Shown: positions 1-8,368 of the stretch, piece after piece
Layout of the letters: every line of letters starts with the position of its first letter
Position numbering within the stretch: the stretch's first letter is position 1
NCBI GenBank assembly: GCA_963785255.1
Contig: CAWAUR010000010.1
Span: forward strand, 1-64,000
Source of the DNA: Bog-159 sp963785255
GTDB lineage: Bacteria > Acidobacteriota > Terriglobia > Bryobacterales > Bryobacteraceae
Reading direction: 5' to 3'
Length of the DNA stretch: 64,000 bases
Notes under the pieces: generated by a model
What the model was told of the DNA's origin: nothing
Database searches by the model: none
The model's input: the letters and a program-made list of their open reading frames with translations, nothing else
Translations under genes and position numbers: made by a program

Positions 1-122
1 ACAAGATCCGGCTGATTTACCCACGCGGCGGTGCTGAGCCACGCGTCCCGCGCGTTCTTGGGGTTGGTGCGGGGATAGATGCGAGGCAGTGGCCAGGTTT
101 GTCTACAATGGAGTGAGGCCCT
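1..122. other. window edge, no gene recognised
   Basis: The first 122 bases contain no reading frame that I can assign to a family. A short forward frame runs through from the edge but has no recognisable motif. It may be the tail of a gene lying outside the window. Confidence 0.3.
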
Positions 123-353
123 ATGCCGACCCTCGATCGCATTACCCGAAATCCCCGAGTTATGGGCGGAAAGCCTTGCTGGCGCGGCATGCGCGTTACT
201 GTGGGGACGTTGGTTGGGCTGGCGGCCGCAGGCCATAGCTTCAACGAAATCCTGGCGGCGTATCCATATCTCGAGGAGGAGGACATCCGGCAGGCTCTCG
301 CGTATGCCGCATGGCGGGTCCAAGAGATCGAGGCACCGCTGCCCGTCGCATGA
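123..353 (+). CDS. DUF433 domain protein (antitoxin-like)
   Basis: A 76-residue protein matching the DUF433 pattern: an N-terminal DRITRNPRVMGGKPCWRGMRV block, then a short helical stretch (VGTLVGLAAAG) and the EILAAYPYLEEEDIRQAL segment typical of the family's winged-helix-like fold. DUF433 proteins are usually encoded just upstream of a DUF5615 PIN-like toxin and are taken to be its antitoxin. Here the next ATG (350) overlaps the stop codon as ATGA and begins MKLLID, the usual start of DUF5615, but that gene breaks off after about seven codons. The antitoxin therefore seems to have lost its partner. The family call is firm; the role is inferred from the family. Confidence 0.85.
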   Translation: MPTLDRITRNPRVMGGKPCWRGMRVTVGTLVGLAAAGHSFNEILAAYPYLEEEDIRQALAYAAWRVQEIEAPLPVA

Positions 354-620
354 AACTGCTGATCGATCCATATTCCCGACGACATCGCCGAGAGGCTTGG
401 AAACGCGGCCAACGGCGATCTCGCCCGCCGTGCGCTGGAGGCCTTTTTGGCCGAGGAATACAGGCTCGGCCGCCTTAATAAACCGGATTTGCGGCGCTTG
501 CTTGGCTTTGAAACCGGCTATGAGATCGACGGCTTTTTGAAGGCGCACAACATCTACGAAGACTACTCCCTGGAAGATTTTGAGCGCGACCGCGAAGCTC
601 TGAAAAGCTTGGGGTTGTAA
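350..620 (+). pseudogene. fused remnants: DUF5615 start joined to UPF0175
   Basis: The ATG at 350 starts MKLLIDP, like the first residues of DUF5615 (PIN-like) toxins. From about 366 another frame carries an almost complete UPF0175 protein: IPDDIAERLG near its start, ALEAFLAEEYRLGRL, then LRRLLGF and the tail, ending with TAA at 618-620. UPF0175 proteins normally begin with a few residues before IPDDIAERLG; those and the start codon are missing. The simplest reading is a deletion that joined the first codons of one toxin gene to the body of an unrelated antitoxin gene, out of frame. Seen directly in the frames; the deletion is inference. Confidence 0.6.
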
Positions 621-623
621 CGT

Positions 624-689
624 GTGCGGCTGGTTGTCGCCGATGCGGGCCCTCTGAATCATCTGGTCTTGATCGGATACATCATTTGA
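624..689 (+). pseudogene. truncated DUF3368-type PIN toxin
   Basis: A GTG codon right after the UPF0175 stop opens a frame with VVADAGPLNHLVLIG, the N-terminal strand and catalytic aspartate region of DUF3368/PIN toxins, the usual partner of UPF0175. It stops after 21 codons, whereas family members have about 150 residues. Only the start of the toxin is left. Confidence 0.55.
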
Positions 690-814
690 ATTTTGGCCAC
701 GACAATGGTCGGCGCCGATTGCATGGCCGCGATGCCCTCGTCAGCTCTTGCGTGAATCACGACAACAGAACGGCGCCAACTCCGATCAACCCGAGAAGGC
801 ACGCTGTTCGCATA
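690..814. other. short intergenic region
   Basis: Between the truncated PIN remnant and the stop codon of the deoxyhypusine-synthase-like gene on the other strand. I see no gene or clear regulatory signal here. Confidence 0.3.
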
Positions 815-1975
815 CTATTTAGCCAGCGGGTAATCCACGCTGCGCAAGAGCCAATCCCGATTCGCACGCACATCCTCCCGCAGCCGCTCGCATAACGCGT
901 CGCGCTGCTCGTACAACCGGTAGCCATCCCGCTTCGCATGACGATCGAGCAGCGCCTTCACCACAAACGGCATCACCATCGAATAGTCGGCCAGCATGCT
1001 CTCGGTGGTTTTCAGATACACATCCTTGTCCACCTTGCCCCACGTCACGGCTTCGGCGGGCCCGCACGACGAGAGCGATCCGTCCGTCACCGGCGCAGTC
1101 ACGATCTGCACGTCGAACTGATAGCCGCGCACATTCGGCAGACCCAGCACCTGGCCCAGCGCCGGCTCCGGCTGCAGATTGTAGTTCTTCGGCACGCCGC
1201 CGCCCAGAATCAACGTGGCCAGCGCGCGCGCTTCGCTCTCAAACAATCCCCAACGATGATACGCGCAGGCTTCGAACACCTCGGCGTGCAAGTCCAGATC
1301 GAACGCGTATTGGGGCACGATGCCGGCGTTGCGCATGGCCCACAGCTTCATCGAATTCAGGAAGACGCTGCCATCCGCCGGCGCTCCTACCAGCACGGGA
1401 ATCGCCAGGCGATTACAGGTGGCCAGCAGGCCCGCCGGCGCGCCGTTCTTTTGCTCCTGCGCGGCGTAATACGCGCCCAGAAGATAGCGCAGTTCCGTGC
1501 CCGTCATCTTCTTCTGAAACTCGGGGCGCGCCAGGCAGGCGCTCAGGAAGCGGTCCTGATCGAGCAGCACGGCCTCGTCGAAGGCCATGTCGGTCACCCG
1601 GATGGTGCCTTCGTCGCGTAGCGCGGCATCGTCGGTATGGATAGGCACTTCGTGAATCGGATCGATGGTGTGCGCATCCAGGCTGCGATGGCCGTCGTGA
1701 TAGCAGACCGCGTCGGTCGTGCTGATGTAGGCCACCCAGCCGGTTTCAAGCAGCGGGATCAGCCAGGCGAGGTGTTGGCCCGAGACCGTGACCGGGCCGG
1801 AAATCGAAATGGTCAGCGGACATCGCTCGCCGATGGCGCGGTCGAGGATGGTGTAAATGCGCCGCAGATAGGCGCCACCGAAAGCCGGCAGACAGTGCCG
1901 GAAAATCTCATCGAGAGTGGCGCATTCATCGACGCGCCGGACACGGACAGGATGGCGGTGGGGACTGTGCGGCAT
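815..1975 (-). CDS. deoxyhypusine synthase-like protein
   Basis: A 386-residue member of the deoxyhypusine synthase superfamily. These NAD-dependent enzymes move the aminobutyl group of spermidine to an acceptor. Visible signatures are the SISGPVTVSGQHL block (about residues 58-70), the glycine-rich LILGGGVPKNYNLQ segment (about 255-268) and the AEAVTWGKVDKD segment (about 303-314) with the lysine that carries the enzyme-imine intermediate in true DHS. Bacteria lack eIF5A, so the bacterial homologues are thought to act on small polyamines (homospermidine or spermidine formation) instead of protein. No polyamine gene is adjacent. The gene is divergent from the TonB-domain gene with a 48-bp gap. 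The superfamily is firm; the substrate is unknown. Confidence 0.8.
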   Translation of the reverse strand: MPHSPHRHPVRVRRVDECATLDEIFRHCLPAFGGAYLRRIYTILDRAIGERCPLTISISGPVTVSGQHLAWLIPLLETGWVAYISTTDAVCYHDGHRSLDAHTIDPIHEVPIHTDDAALRDEGTIRVTDMAFDEAVLLDQDRFLSACLARPEFQKKMTGTELRYLLGAYYAAQEQKNGAPAGLLATCNRLAIPVLVGAPADGSVFLNSMKLWAMRNAGIVPQYAFDLDLHAEVFEACAYHRWGLFESEARALATLILGGGVPKNYNLQPEPALGQVLGLPNVRGYQFDVQIVTAPVTDGSLSSCGPAEAVTWGKVDKDVYLKTTESMLADYSMVMPFVVKALLDRHAKRDGYRLYEQRDALCERLREDVRANRDWLLRSVDYPLAK

Positions 1976-2023
1976 CGCTTATGACCATAGCACGGCCACT
2001 GCGTTTCGGTCATACTGGTACGG

Positions 2024-3445
2024 ATGAAGATCGTAACGATACTGTGCCTTTCGCTCGCGATGTCGCTTTCCGCGCGGGCGGATAAGGCCGACCAGCCTCC
2101 GGTGGTGACTCACCAGGTAAACTCGCAGATTCCGCCGGAGTTGGCCAAGTCGTTTGTACTGGACACGGTGTCGGTGCAGATGGTGGTGGGACCCGATGGC
2201 GCGCCCTTCGAGTTGAATGCCGCGGCGCCGTTGCCGGATTACGTGGTGCGGTCGCTCGCAGAGTGGCGGTTCGAGCCGGGCAAGCGCGATGGGCAGGCGA
2301 TCCCCTACACCATCGGGCTGAATGTTCCCGTGCGCCGGCCGATTACCCGCGTCATGGAACTGTCCCTGCGCCGCCGCTGGTTCACCGCCAGCAAGAAGAT
2401 GAAGGACTCGATAGCCGCCGGCGCGGCATTGGATGCGGCGGGCGCCGAGCAACTGGAACAAGGCTTGTCGGGCGCGAGTCTGGATGCCCGCAATACGCTG
2501 CTGGCCTACTTCGCAAACGCGAAATCGTCCGCAAACGCGGCCGAGATTCGCAGCGCGCGTTTGAAGCAGATCGCCTGGCTGGTGGAGAACGCGCCGGAAT
2601 CGGAAATCCTGGACAGTCCTTTGGCGCTGGTCAACACTTCGGGCGAGCCCTTGGCGGATGCCCTGGGTTACGAAGAGGTGCGCGATTTATGGTTGCAGCA
2701 GTTGGCGCGCGACCCGGCCAACGCTATCGTCCTGCAGCACGGGACGAACTTTATGCGCATCGCGGATGCCGAGAAATGCGAAGCGCTGCTGACGGCCAGC
2801 AAGCTCAGAAACGCCGGCATGTGGCTGGGCGATGTTTATGGCCTGGCGCTGCTGGGAGTAACCGCACTCGACCTGAATACCGGCCTGCCCGCGGCGGCCG
2901 GCGACCGGTTGCCTGATACGCCCTTCGCCCGCAAGTCGCGCGCCACCCTGCAAGGCGGCGGCGATGCGCGCGTGCTGCTGTCGGCCGTGGCTACGGTGAC
3001 GAACGGTGGTCGCTCTCTGGCCAAAGCCGGCCATCTGCCGGACGGCTACGCGGCGTTATGCCAGGAATTGATCGGCTGGGCCAAGCAGATCTACCCCGCG
3101 AGCGCGGCCTCGTGCGATACTTCCGCGCCACCCGAACCACCGCAAACCGCGCCGCTAAGAATTCGCATCGGCGGTAACGTCCAGCAGGCCAAACTGATCA
3201 GTCAGCCGCGTCCCGTATACCCGCCGGAGGCTAAGCACCGCCGCATTCAGGGCACGGTGCGGTATGACGCCATCATCGGTAAGAACGGAGAGATTCAAGA
3301 TCTGGAATTCAGCCGCGGACCGTTGATCTTCTACGAGGCTGCCCGCGAAGCCGTCTCGCAATGGAAGTATCAGCCAACTCTATTGAGTGGCGAGCCGGTC
3401 GAGGTAGTGACCCAAATCGACGTGAACTACACGCTCTCCCGGTGA
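2024..3445 (+). CDS. secreted TonB C-terminal domain protein
   Basis: A 473-residue protein. The first 19 residues form a signal peptide (MKIVTILCLSLAMSLSARA). The C-terminal 85 residues are a TonB_C domain: RPVYPPEAKHRRIQGTVRY, then the strand pattern GEIQDLEFSRG and WKYQPTLLSGEPV. A weaker TonB_C-like segment lies at about residues 30-100 (VQMVVGPDGAPFELNAAAPL, EWRFEPGKRDGQAIPY), so the protein may have two such domains with a helical middle. It lacks the proline-rich periplasm-spanning stretch of a true TonB, so it may not transduce energy. Proteins with this domain are common and poorly understood in acidobacteria. Confidence 0.75.
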   Translation: MKIVTILCLSLAMSLSARADKADQPPVVTHQVNSQIPPELAKSFVLDTVSVQMVVGPDGAPFELNAAAPLPDYVVRSLAEWRFEPGKRDGQAIPYTIGLNVPVRRPITRVMELSLRRRWFTASKKMKDSIAAGAALDAAGAEQLEQGLSGASLDARNTLLAYFANAKSSANAAEIRSARLKQIAWLVENAPESEILDSPLALVNTSGEPLADALGYEEVRDLWLQQLARDPANAIVLQHGTNFMRIADAEKCEALLTASKLRNAGMWLGDVYGLALLGVTALDLNTGLPAAAGDRLPDTPFARKSRATLQGGGDARVLLSAVATVTNGGRSLAKAGHLPDGYAALCQELIGWAKQIYPASAASCDTSAPPEPPQTAPLRIRIGGNVQQAKLISQPRPVYPPEAKHRRIQGTVRYDAIIGKNGEIQDLEFSRGPLIFYEAAREAVSQWKYQPTLLSGEPVEVVTQIDVNYTLSR

Positions 3446-3456
3446 GCATCCTGCCG

Positions 3457-6096
3457 CTACTCGGCGCGTAGGGCTTCCACGGGATCGATGGCGGCCGCCC
3501 GCCGTGCGGGAATATAGCTGGCCAGAAACGCGCAGACGGCCAGCACAAAGGCCACCCCCGCCAACGTTGCGGGATCCACCGGGCGCACGCCGAAGAGCAG
3601 CCCGCGTAACAGAGTCGCCGCCGCGGCCGAACAAATCAAGCCCAGAGCGATGCCCGCGGCGATGAGACGGCCCGCCTCTTTCAGAATGAGCCGGTATACC
3701 GCGCCGGGCCGTGCGCCCAGCGCCATGCGCACGCCGATCTCGCGGGTTCTGCGGCCGGTCGAATAGGCCATCACCCCGTAGATTCCCGCCACACCCAGCA
3801 GCAGGGCTATCGAAGCGAACCCTCCGGCCAGCCATGCCGCGCAGCGGTGTAGATACGCGGCTTGGGTATTATCGACGATTTCGCGCATGGTTCTGGGAAA
3901 GAATGTCGCGGCCCCGGGATCGATGCGCCGAATGGTGGCCGCCAACGTAGGAAGCAAAGCCCGTTCGCCCTGCGAAGTCCGCACGATCAGCGAGTAGTTG
4001 TCCGTGGGATCCTGCGCGAACGCGACATACATGGTGGGCCAGGTGACCGTATCCAGCGCGCCTTCTTTGATATCCTCGACGATTCCCACGACCTCCATCG
4101 AGGGTGGCGGCAAACCGCCGTAAGTCATCTGCTTGCCGATGGGATTCTCGCCCGGAAAATATTTTTCCGCCAGCGCGCGATCGATAATCACGACCGCCGG
4201 CTTCGACGCGTCGTCCGCATCCGTGAAATAGCGTCCACGCACCAGCTTGGCGTCGAGCGTGGTGAAGTATCCCGGGCTCACCTCGCGATATCCGACTTCG
4301 TTGTGTTCGCCATGGTAAGGATGGCCCACCACGCGAATCCACATGGTATTGCCGCCGATCACTGGCAGGGTGCTCGAAATCCCCGCCGATTTCACGCCCG
4401 GAATCGCCGCGGCTGCGTTTAGTATCTCCCGCGCCAGAGCTAAGATCTTGGCATCGTTACTATGGATGGAATCGGGCGAGGCCACCCGCAGCGATGCCAG
4501 GTGGTCCGGTTCCATTCCCATTTCCACATGCAGCAAACGATAGAAGCTCTGGCCCAGCAGGCCCGCGCTGACCAGTAGAACCACGGCCGCCGCCAGTTCC
4601 AGCACCACCAGATTGGCGCTGAAGCGGCGCCAGGCCGTGCCTGAGGATCCGCGGCCGCCCTCGGCGAGGCCTTCGCGCAAATCCGGTGAGAACGATCCGA
4701 AGGCCGGCGCCACCGAGAGAATCGCTGCCGCGCCCAGCGAGACCAGCGCGGCGAACCCCAGTACACGGGGATTGAAGTCGAGGCCGGAAAGAAAAGGCAT
4801 GGCTGCCATCTGGTCCGCGCCGATCATCCCTACCAGCAGACGCATGAGCCATCGCGCGGAAAGCAGGCCGAGCCCGGCGCTGCCCGCCACCAGCACCAGC
4901 GCTTCGGTAACGAATTGGCTGGCCAGCCGCAGGCGCGATCCGCCGAGGGCGCTGCGTAGCGCCATCTCCCGCTTGCGGCTCTCCGCGCGCACCAACACCA
5001 GGCTGGTAACATTCACACAGGCGATCAACAGAAGCAGTCCCGCGCCGCAGAGCAGCACTATCAGGATGGGGCGAACGCGGCCAACCTCCAGTTCGACGAG
5101 CGGGATTGCCGCACCGGCCTGTCCGCGATTCGATGAATATTGCCTTTCCAATTCTCCGGCAATCAACTTCACATTGGCGTCGGCGGTTTCTACCGTGACG
5201 CCATCCCGCAAGCGGGCCAGCCCGTGCAGGCTATGGCAGCCGCGCTCGCGGTAACAGGAAGTATCCGGATGCAGCGCAGCCCAGAACTCCGCCGGGCCGG
5301 CCGCGGCGAAGTAGAAATTCCGCGGTAGCACGCCGATGATGGTGTAGGCCGCCCCATACAGGATCACCGTCTGTCCCAAGACGGACGCATTGCCGCCGTA
5401 GCGCTTCTGCCACGCGGCGTAACTGAGCAAAACGGTGCGCGGGGCAGCGAGCGAATCTTCGCCCGGCCGGAAATCGCGCCCCAGTGCGGGAGTCACGCCC
5501 AAGGCGCGAAAGAACCCCGCGGTCACCAGCGCGCCACCCGCCACTTCGGCCCCTGCTTCCGTGCGCAGCGAAAAGTCTCTGCCCTCGAATGCTTCCGTGG
5601 TGCTGAAGACCTTGTTGAGCCGCTTCCAATCGAGGTAATCAGCATAAGAAAGCGGGCATCGTGGACAGAGGGGCGGGGTCTCGAACAGGCCCACCAGCCG
5701 GGCGGGGGCCCGGTACGGCAACGGCTTAATGAGGGTGGCATCCACAAAAGCGAAAATGGCCACGCTGGCACAGATCCCCAGGCCCAATACGAAGATTGCG
5801 GCGGCCGTGAATCCGGGATTCTTGCGCAACTGCCGGACCGCGAAGCGCACATCGCGCAGCAGGTTATCAACGAGCGGGATGGTGCTCCGGTCGCGATAGG
5901 CTTCCTTGGCGGGCTCCACGCCGCCCAGCTTCAGCAAGGCCTCGCGCCGCGCTTGTTCCGCGCTCATACCGGCCCGCACATTATCGGCGATATGCATTTC
6001 GAGATGAGACTCGATCTCGTCGGACAATTCGCGCTCCCGCCGCGCACCGGACCACAGGCCCGCCAGCCGGATCGACCACGCCCGCAGCCGCCTCAT
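3457..6096 (-). CDS. ADOP-family FtsX/MacB-like permease
   Basis: An 879-residue permease of the acidobacterial duplicated orphan permease (ADOP) type. The start at 6096 (MRRLRAWSIRLAGLWSG) overlaps the stop of the PadR gene as ATGA; an open extension upstream is only the PadR gene read in another frame. The order is the ADOP N-terminal segment (RRERELSDEIESHLEMHI, ARREALLKLGGVE), a first membrane helix (AAAIFVLGLGICASVAIFAF), a MacB periplasmic core, three helices of the first FtsX domain with REMALRSALGGSRLRL, a second periplasmic core, and a second FtsX domain with TREIGVRMALGARPG ending SYIPARRAAAIDPVEALRAE. No ATPase gene is nearby, as is usual for this family. The substrate is unknown. 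The length and all domains look intact. Confidence 0.9.
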   Translation of the reverse strand: MRRLRAWSIRLAGLWSGARRERELSDEIESHLEMHIADNVRAGMSAEQARREALLKLGGVEPAKEAYRDRSTIPLVDNLLRDVRFAVRQLRKNPGFTAAAIFVLGLGICASVAIFAFVDATLIKPLPYRAPARLVGLFETPPLCPRCPLSYADYLDWKRLNKVFSTTEAFEGRDFSLRTEAGAEVAGGALVTAGFFRALGVTPALGRDFRPGEDSLAAPRTVLLSYAAWQKRYGGNASVLGQTVILYGAAYTIIGVLPRNFYFAAAGPAEFWAALHPDTSCYRERGCHSLHGLARLRDGVTVETADANVKLIAGELERQYSSNRGQAGAAIPLVELEVGRVRPILIVLLCGAGLLLLIACVNVTSLVLVRAESRKREMALRSALGGSRLRLASQFVTEALVLVAGSAGLGLLSARWLMRLLVGMIGADQMAAMPFLSGLDFNPRVLGFAALVSLGAAAILSVAPAFGSFSPDLREGLAEGGRGSSGTAWRRFSANLVVLELAAAVVLLVSAGLLGQSFYRLLHVEMGMEPDHLASLRVASPDSIHSNDAKILALAREILNAAAAIPGVKSAGISSTLPVIGGNTMWIRVVGHPYHGEHNEVGYREVSPGYFTTLDAKLVRGRYFTDADDASKPAVVIIDRALAEKYFPGENPIGKQMTYGGLPPPSMEVVGIVEDIKEGALDTVTWPTMYVAFAQDPTDNYSLIVRTSQGERALLPTLAATIRRIDPGAATFFPRTMREIVDNTQAAYLHRCAAWLAGGFASIALLLGVAGIYGVMAYSTGRRTREIGVRMALGARPGAVYRLILKEAGRLIAAGIALGLICSAAAATLLRGLLFGVRPVDPATLAGVAFVLAVCAFLASYIPARRAAAIDPVEALRAE

Positions 6097-6437
6097 GCCG
6101 CGTCTCCCGAAGGCGAAAGGAACCGCGCCAGGATGGCGGTGGCCTGTTGCCAATCGCGCGCTTCCTTTTCCAACTGCCGGCGTCCCTGGCGGGTGAGCTT
6201 GTAGAACTTGGCCTTGCGATGGTTGTCCGACACGCCCCATTCCGCGGCGATAGCGCCTTCCTGCTCGAGCTTCAGCAGCGCGGGATATAGCGTTCCGTAA
6301 TTGAGGGACAGGCGATCGCCGCTGGTCTGCTCGATGCGGCGCGCAATCCCGTATCCATGCAGCGGCCCCATGGTTTGCAAGGTCTTCAGCACCATCAAGG
6401 CCAGGGTGCCCTGCCAGACATCCGCTTTATCGCTCAT
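6093..6437 (-). CDS. PadR-family transcriptional regulator
   Basis: A winged-helix repressor of about 114 residues. I place the start at 6437 (MSDKADVWQGTLALMVLKTL), because this is where PadR proteins begin and a GGAAG sits just before it. The open frame extends nine codons further. The recognition-helix region LHGYGIARRIEQTSGDRLSLNYGTLYPALLKLEQEG and the wing ISAEWGVSDNHRKAKFYKLT-type segment are clear. It is translationally coupled (ATGA) to the ADOP permease and probably represses this two-gene operon. An 8-bp inverted repeat lies just upstream (6444-6478). The inducer is unknown. Confidence 0.9.
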   Translation of the reverse strand: MSDKADVWQGTLALMVLKTLQTMGPLHGYGIARRIEQTSGDRLSLNYGTLYPALLKLEQEGAIAAEWGVSDNHRKAKFYKLTRQGRRQLEKEARDWQQATAILARFLSPSGDAA

Positions 6438-6443
6438 ATTGGC

Positions 6444-6478
6444 TTCCCATAGAAACGGTAACACACGTTATATGGGAA
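6444..6478 (-). promoter_or_regulatory. putative PadR operator (inverted repeat)
   Basis: Perfect 8-bp arms TTCCCATA (6444-6451) and TATGGGAA (6471-6478) with a 19-bp spacer, directly upstream of the PadR start codon at 6437. PadR proteins bind dyads in their own promoters. The other PadR gene in this window also has an 8-bp dyad at its promoter, with a different sequence. I see no good -35 box on the reverse strand. Confidence 0.45.
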
Positions 6479-6542
6479 AGCAATACGAAGGGACTTTTTG
6501 TGGGGCGGCGAATCATGGCCTGGGGTCCCCTGGGGACGCCTT

Positions 6543-6868
6543 TTAGGCGGCCCGCGCCGGCTGACGGTGTTCTCGAATGCCTCCGGCGGTGAAAACCTTG
6601 TTGAGCCGCTTCCAATCGAGGTAGTCCGGATAAGAAAGCGGGCATCGTGGACAGAGCGGCGGGGTCTCAAACGGGCCCACCAGCCGTACGGCAAGGCTTG
6701 ATGAGGGTGGCATCCACAAAAGCGACAATGGCCACGCTGGAACAGATCCCCACATCGCGCCGCAGGTTTTCAAACAGCGGGATGGTGCCCCGGTCGCGAT
6801 ACGCTTCCTTGGCGGGCTCCACGCCGCCCAGTTCCTGGCCTGTCCAGGCCGCGCAATGCGCGGCGAAG
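6543..6868 (-). pseudogene. degenerate fragment of an ADOP permease 5' region
   Basis: This stretch copies parts of the intact ADOP gene at 3457-6096. Bases 6600-6690 match about 5611-5700 (encoding CPRCPLSYPDYLDWKRLNKVF), 6695-6750 match about 5715-5790, and 6770-6835 match about 5860-5930 (LGGVEPAKEAYRDRGTIPL). Blocks of about 75 bp and more are missing between them, and the frame is broken. It is a decayed partial duplicate, or the remains of a second ADOP gene, and is not functional. Confidence 0.75.
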
Positions 6869-6869
6869 A

Positions 6870-6910
6870 GCGGGCCTGAGAGGCCCGCGCAGGCAAAGTG
6901 CCTGCCCCAC
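6870..6910 (+). repeat. dispersed twin-hairpin repeat, copy 1
   Basis: Two adjacent hairpins: GCGGGCCT/AGGCCCGC with a 3-base loop, then GGCA/TGCC within GCAGGCA..TGCCTGC, ending in CTGCCCCAC. The last base forms part of the thyX stop codon (6910-6912 on the reverse strand). Similar copies occur at 12850, 25356, 39169, 41106, 48857 and 52206. It could act as a transcription terminator or be a REP-like mobile palindrome. Confidence 0.7.
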
Positions 6911-8346
6911 TAACGCTTCAGCATATCCTCCACCCACGGTGGAGTCGCCTGCATCAGCCGTCCCAGTTCCGGCTCCAATTGCTCCATCCTGAGCTTCATC
7001 TCCCATGCCGCTTCGCGATAACTGAAGTGCCCCTTCACGCCGCTACGGACGCGCGCGATATATTCCGCTTCCGCGAAATCCATCTTGAACAGGAAACGCC
7101 CGCGCGCGCCGAAGGGCAATAAGTAATGCGCACCGGGCGCGGGCAGGTTTTGCATCGCGGCCAGAGCCGCTTCCATCGCTTGGCGATACACCGGCGCGGC
7201 GCCCGATTCTTCTACGAGCGGAGGCGTATCGTAGCCCAACCGCCCCGAGTAGTCCTGCCGGAATTTCTGGCAGCGGCGATGCCGATGCAGATCGCGATAG
7301 GCGCCGATATCGATCGCGAAATCGTAGGCGTACAGTCCGCCGTGGAAACCGGCCAGCAGATCGTCACGCCTGGTGCGCGATTCCATTGCCACGTCGATCA
7401 CTTCGGCGCGCCGTGCCGCGTTCCAGCCGTGCGCCATCTCGTAGAGTTCGCGGAAGGGACGGTCAGTCACCGAATACAAAAGCGTGGCCACGATATCGGC
7501 GGCTGTCTCGGTAGGCCGGATCAAATCCACGCGCGGGCATTGCCCTTCAAGCGCGCGCGGCAGATTCTGATCGGCCCAGCGATGCAGCGTGTTCCGCGCG
7601 CACGCCGCATAAGTATCCGGTTCGGCGTGCCGCGCCAGCGTGGGGGCCAACGCCTCGCGCGCCGCGTTCGCATCCCAAATGCAATCCGGCTCGGCCGCGC
7701 AAGCCCGCGCGATCTCATCGCCCATATCGCGGCATTCCTGATATTCCGAAGCCTTCAAGCGGCGGATCTGCTTTTCGAGCGTACGAATACTGGTCACCTG
7801 TCCGACGTTGGTGGGAACGCCCCAGAACAGCAAATAGCGCGCCACATCGAACGCGCGCGCGGCCAGATTGCGACGGTACTGATCGGGCTTCATCTCCTCG
7901 GGACGCGGCAGCCGGCCGGCGAGACAATCGAACGCCCGCGCATTCACCTCCGCATACGCCGCCAGCAGCTTGTGCGCGGCGGCCTGATAGCTTGCGGCGG
8001 CTTCGCCCGTGAGTTCCGGCGGCGTAATAAACCCGGCGCGCGAAAAATCCTGATAGCGCGACGACTTCGCCTGCCCATCCCAAAGCGGTTCCTCTTCGAT
8101 CTCGGTGGCAGCCAATTCAGAGAGGCCCTCGAAGCACAGCACGGTGTGGCCGAGATCCGCGATGGAAGCGTGGCCGTATTGAAAATAGAAGCTCTCCAGG
8201 AACTTTTGCGAATCGTGCGTGCGCACCCAGGCGAGCGATTCGCGGATGGAATCGGGCGAGCGGCTGTAGCGCGCCAGAGCGTAGGCGCTTTTTTCCGGCG
8301 GCATCGGCGAGACGGAAATTACGCGCTTGGGTTTGGTTTCCGGCAT
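6910..8346 (-). CDS. thyX: ThyX-like FAD-dependent thymidylate synthase, two-domain form
   Basis: About 478 residues from the start at 8346 (MPETKPKRVISVSP). The frame stays open further upstream, but that part overlaps dut. Typical ThyX proteins have 220-250 residues; here two halves each resemble ThyX. The first half has FYFQYGHASIADLGHTVLCFEG and ARYLLFWGVPTNVGQVTSIR; its would-be RHR motif is replaced (ATEIEEEPLWDGQAKSSRYQ). The second half has AYRDLHRHRRCQKFRQDY, which keeps an RHR-like motif, and HYLLPFGARGRFLFKMDFAE. ThyX methylates dUMP using methylenetetrahydrofolate, FAD and NADPH. The gene is divergent from dut, which makes dUMP, so a shared role in dTMP synthesis fits. Whether this long form has full activity is unknown. 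Confidence 0.8.
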   Translation of the reverse strand: MPETKPKRVISVSPMPPEKSAYALARYSRSPDSIRESLAWVRTHDSQKFLESFYFQYGHASIADLGHTVLCFEGLSELAATEIEEEPLWDGQAKSSRYQDFSRAGFITPPELTGEAAASYQAAAHKLLAAYAEVNARAFDCLAGRLPRPEEMKPDQYRRNLAARAFDVARYLLFWGVPTNVGQVTSIRTLEKQIRRLKASEYQECRDMGDEIARACAAEPDCIWDANAAREALAPTLARHAEPDTYAACARNTLHRWADQNLPRALEGQCPRVDLIRPTETAADIVATLLYSVTDRPFRELYEMAHGWNAARRAEVIDVAMESRTRRDDLLAGFHGGLYAYDFAIDIGAYRDLHRHRRCQKFRQDYSGRLGYDTPPLVEESGAAPVYRQAMEAALAAMQNLPAPGAHYLLPFGARGRFLFKMDFAEAEYIARVRSGVKGHFSYREAAWEMKLRMEQLEPELGRLMQATPPWVEDMLKR

Positions 8347-8368
8347 GAAAAAGTTATGATAACGGATT

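Noticed and set aside
2024..3445. True TonB energy transducer
   Set aside because: There is a cleavable signal peptide rather than an anchor with a proline-rich spacer, and no ExbB/ExbD genes are near.
4343..5254. Forward frames inside the ADOP gene
   Set aside because: They are antisense to clear FtsX/MacB domains and carry no ribosome site or motif.
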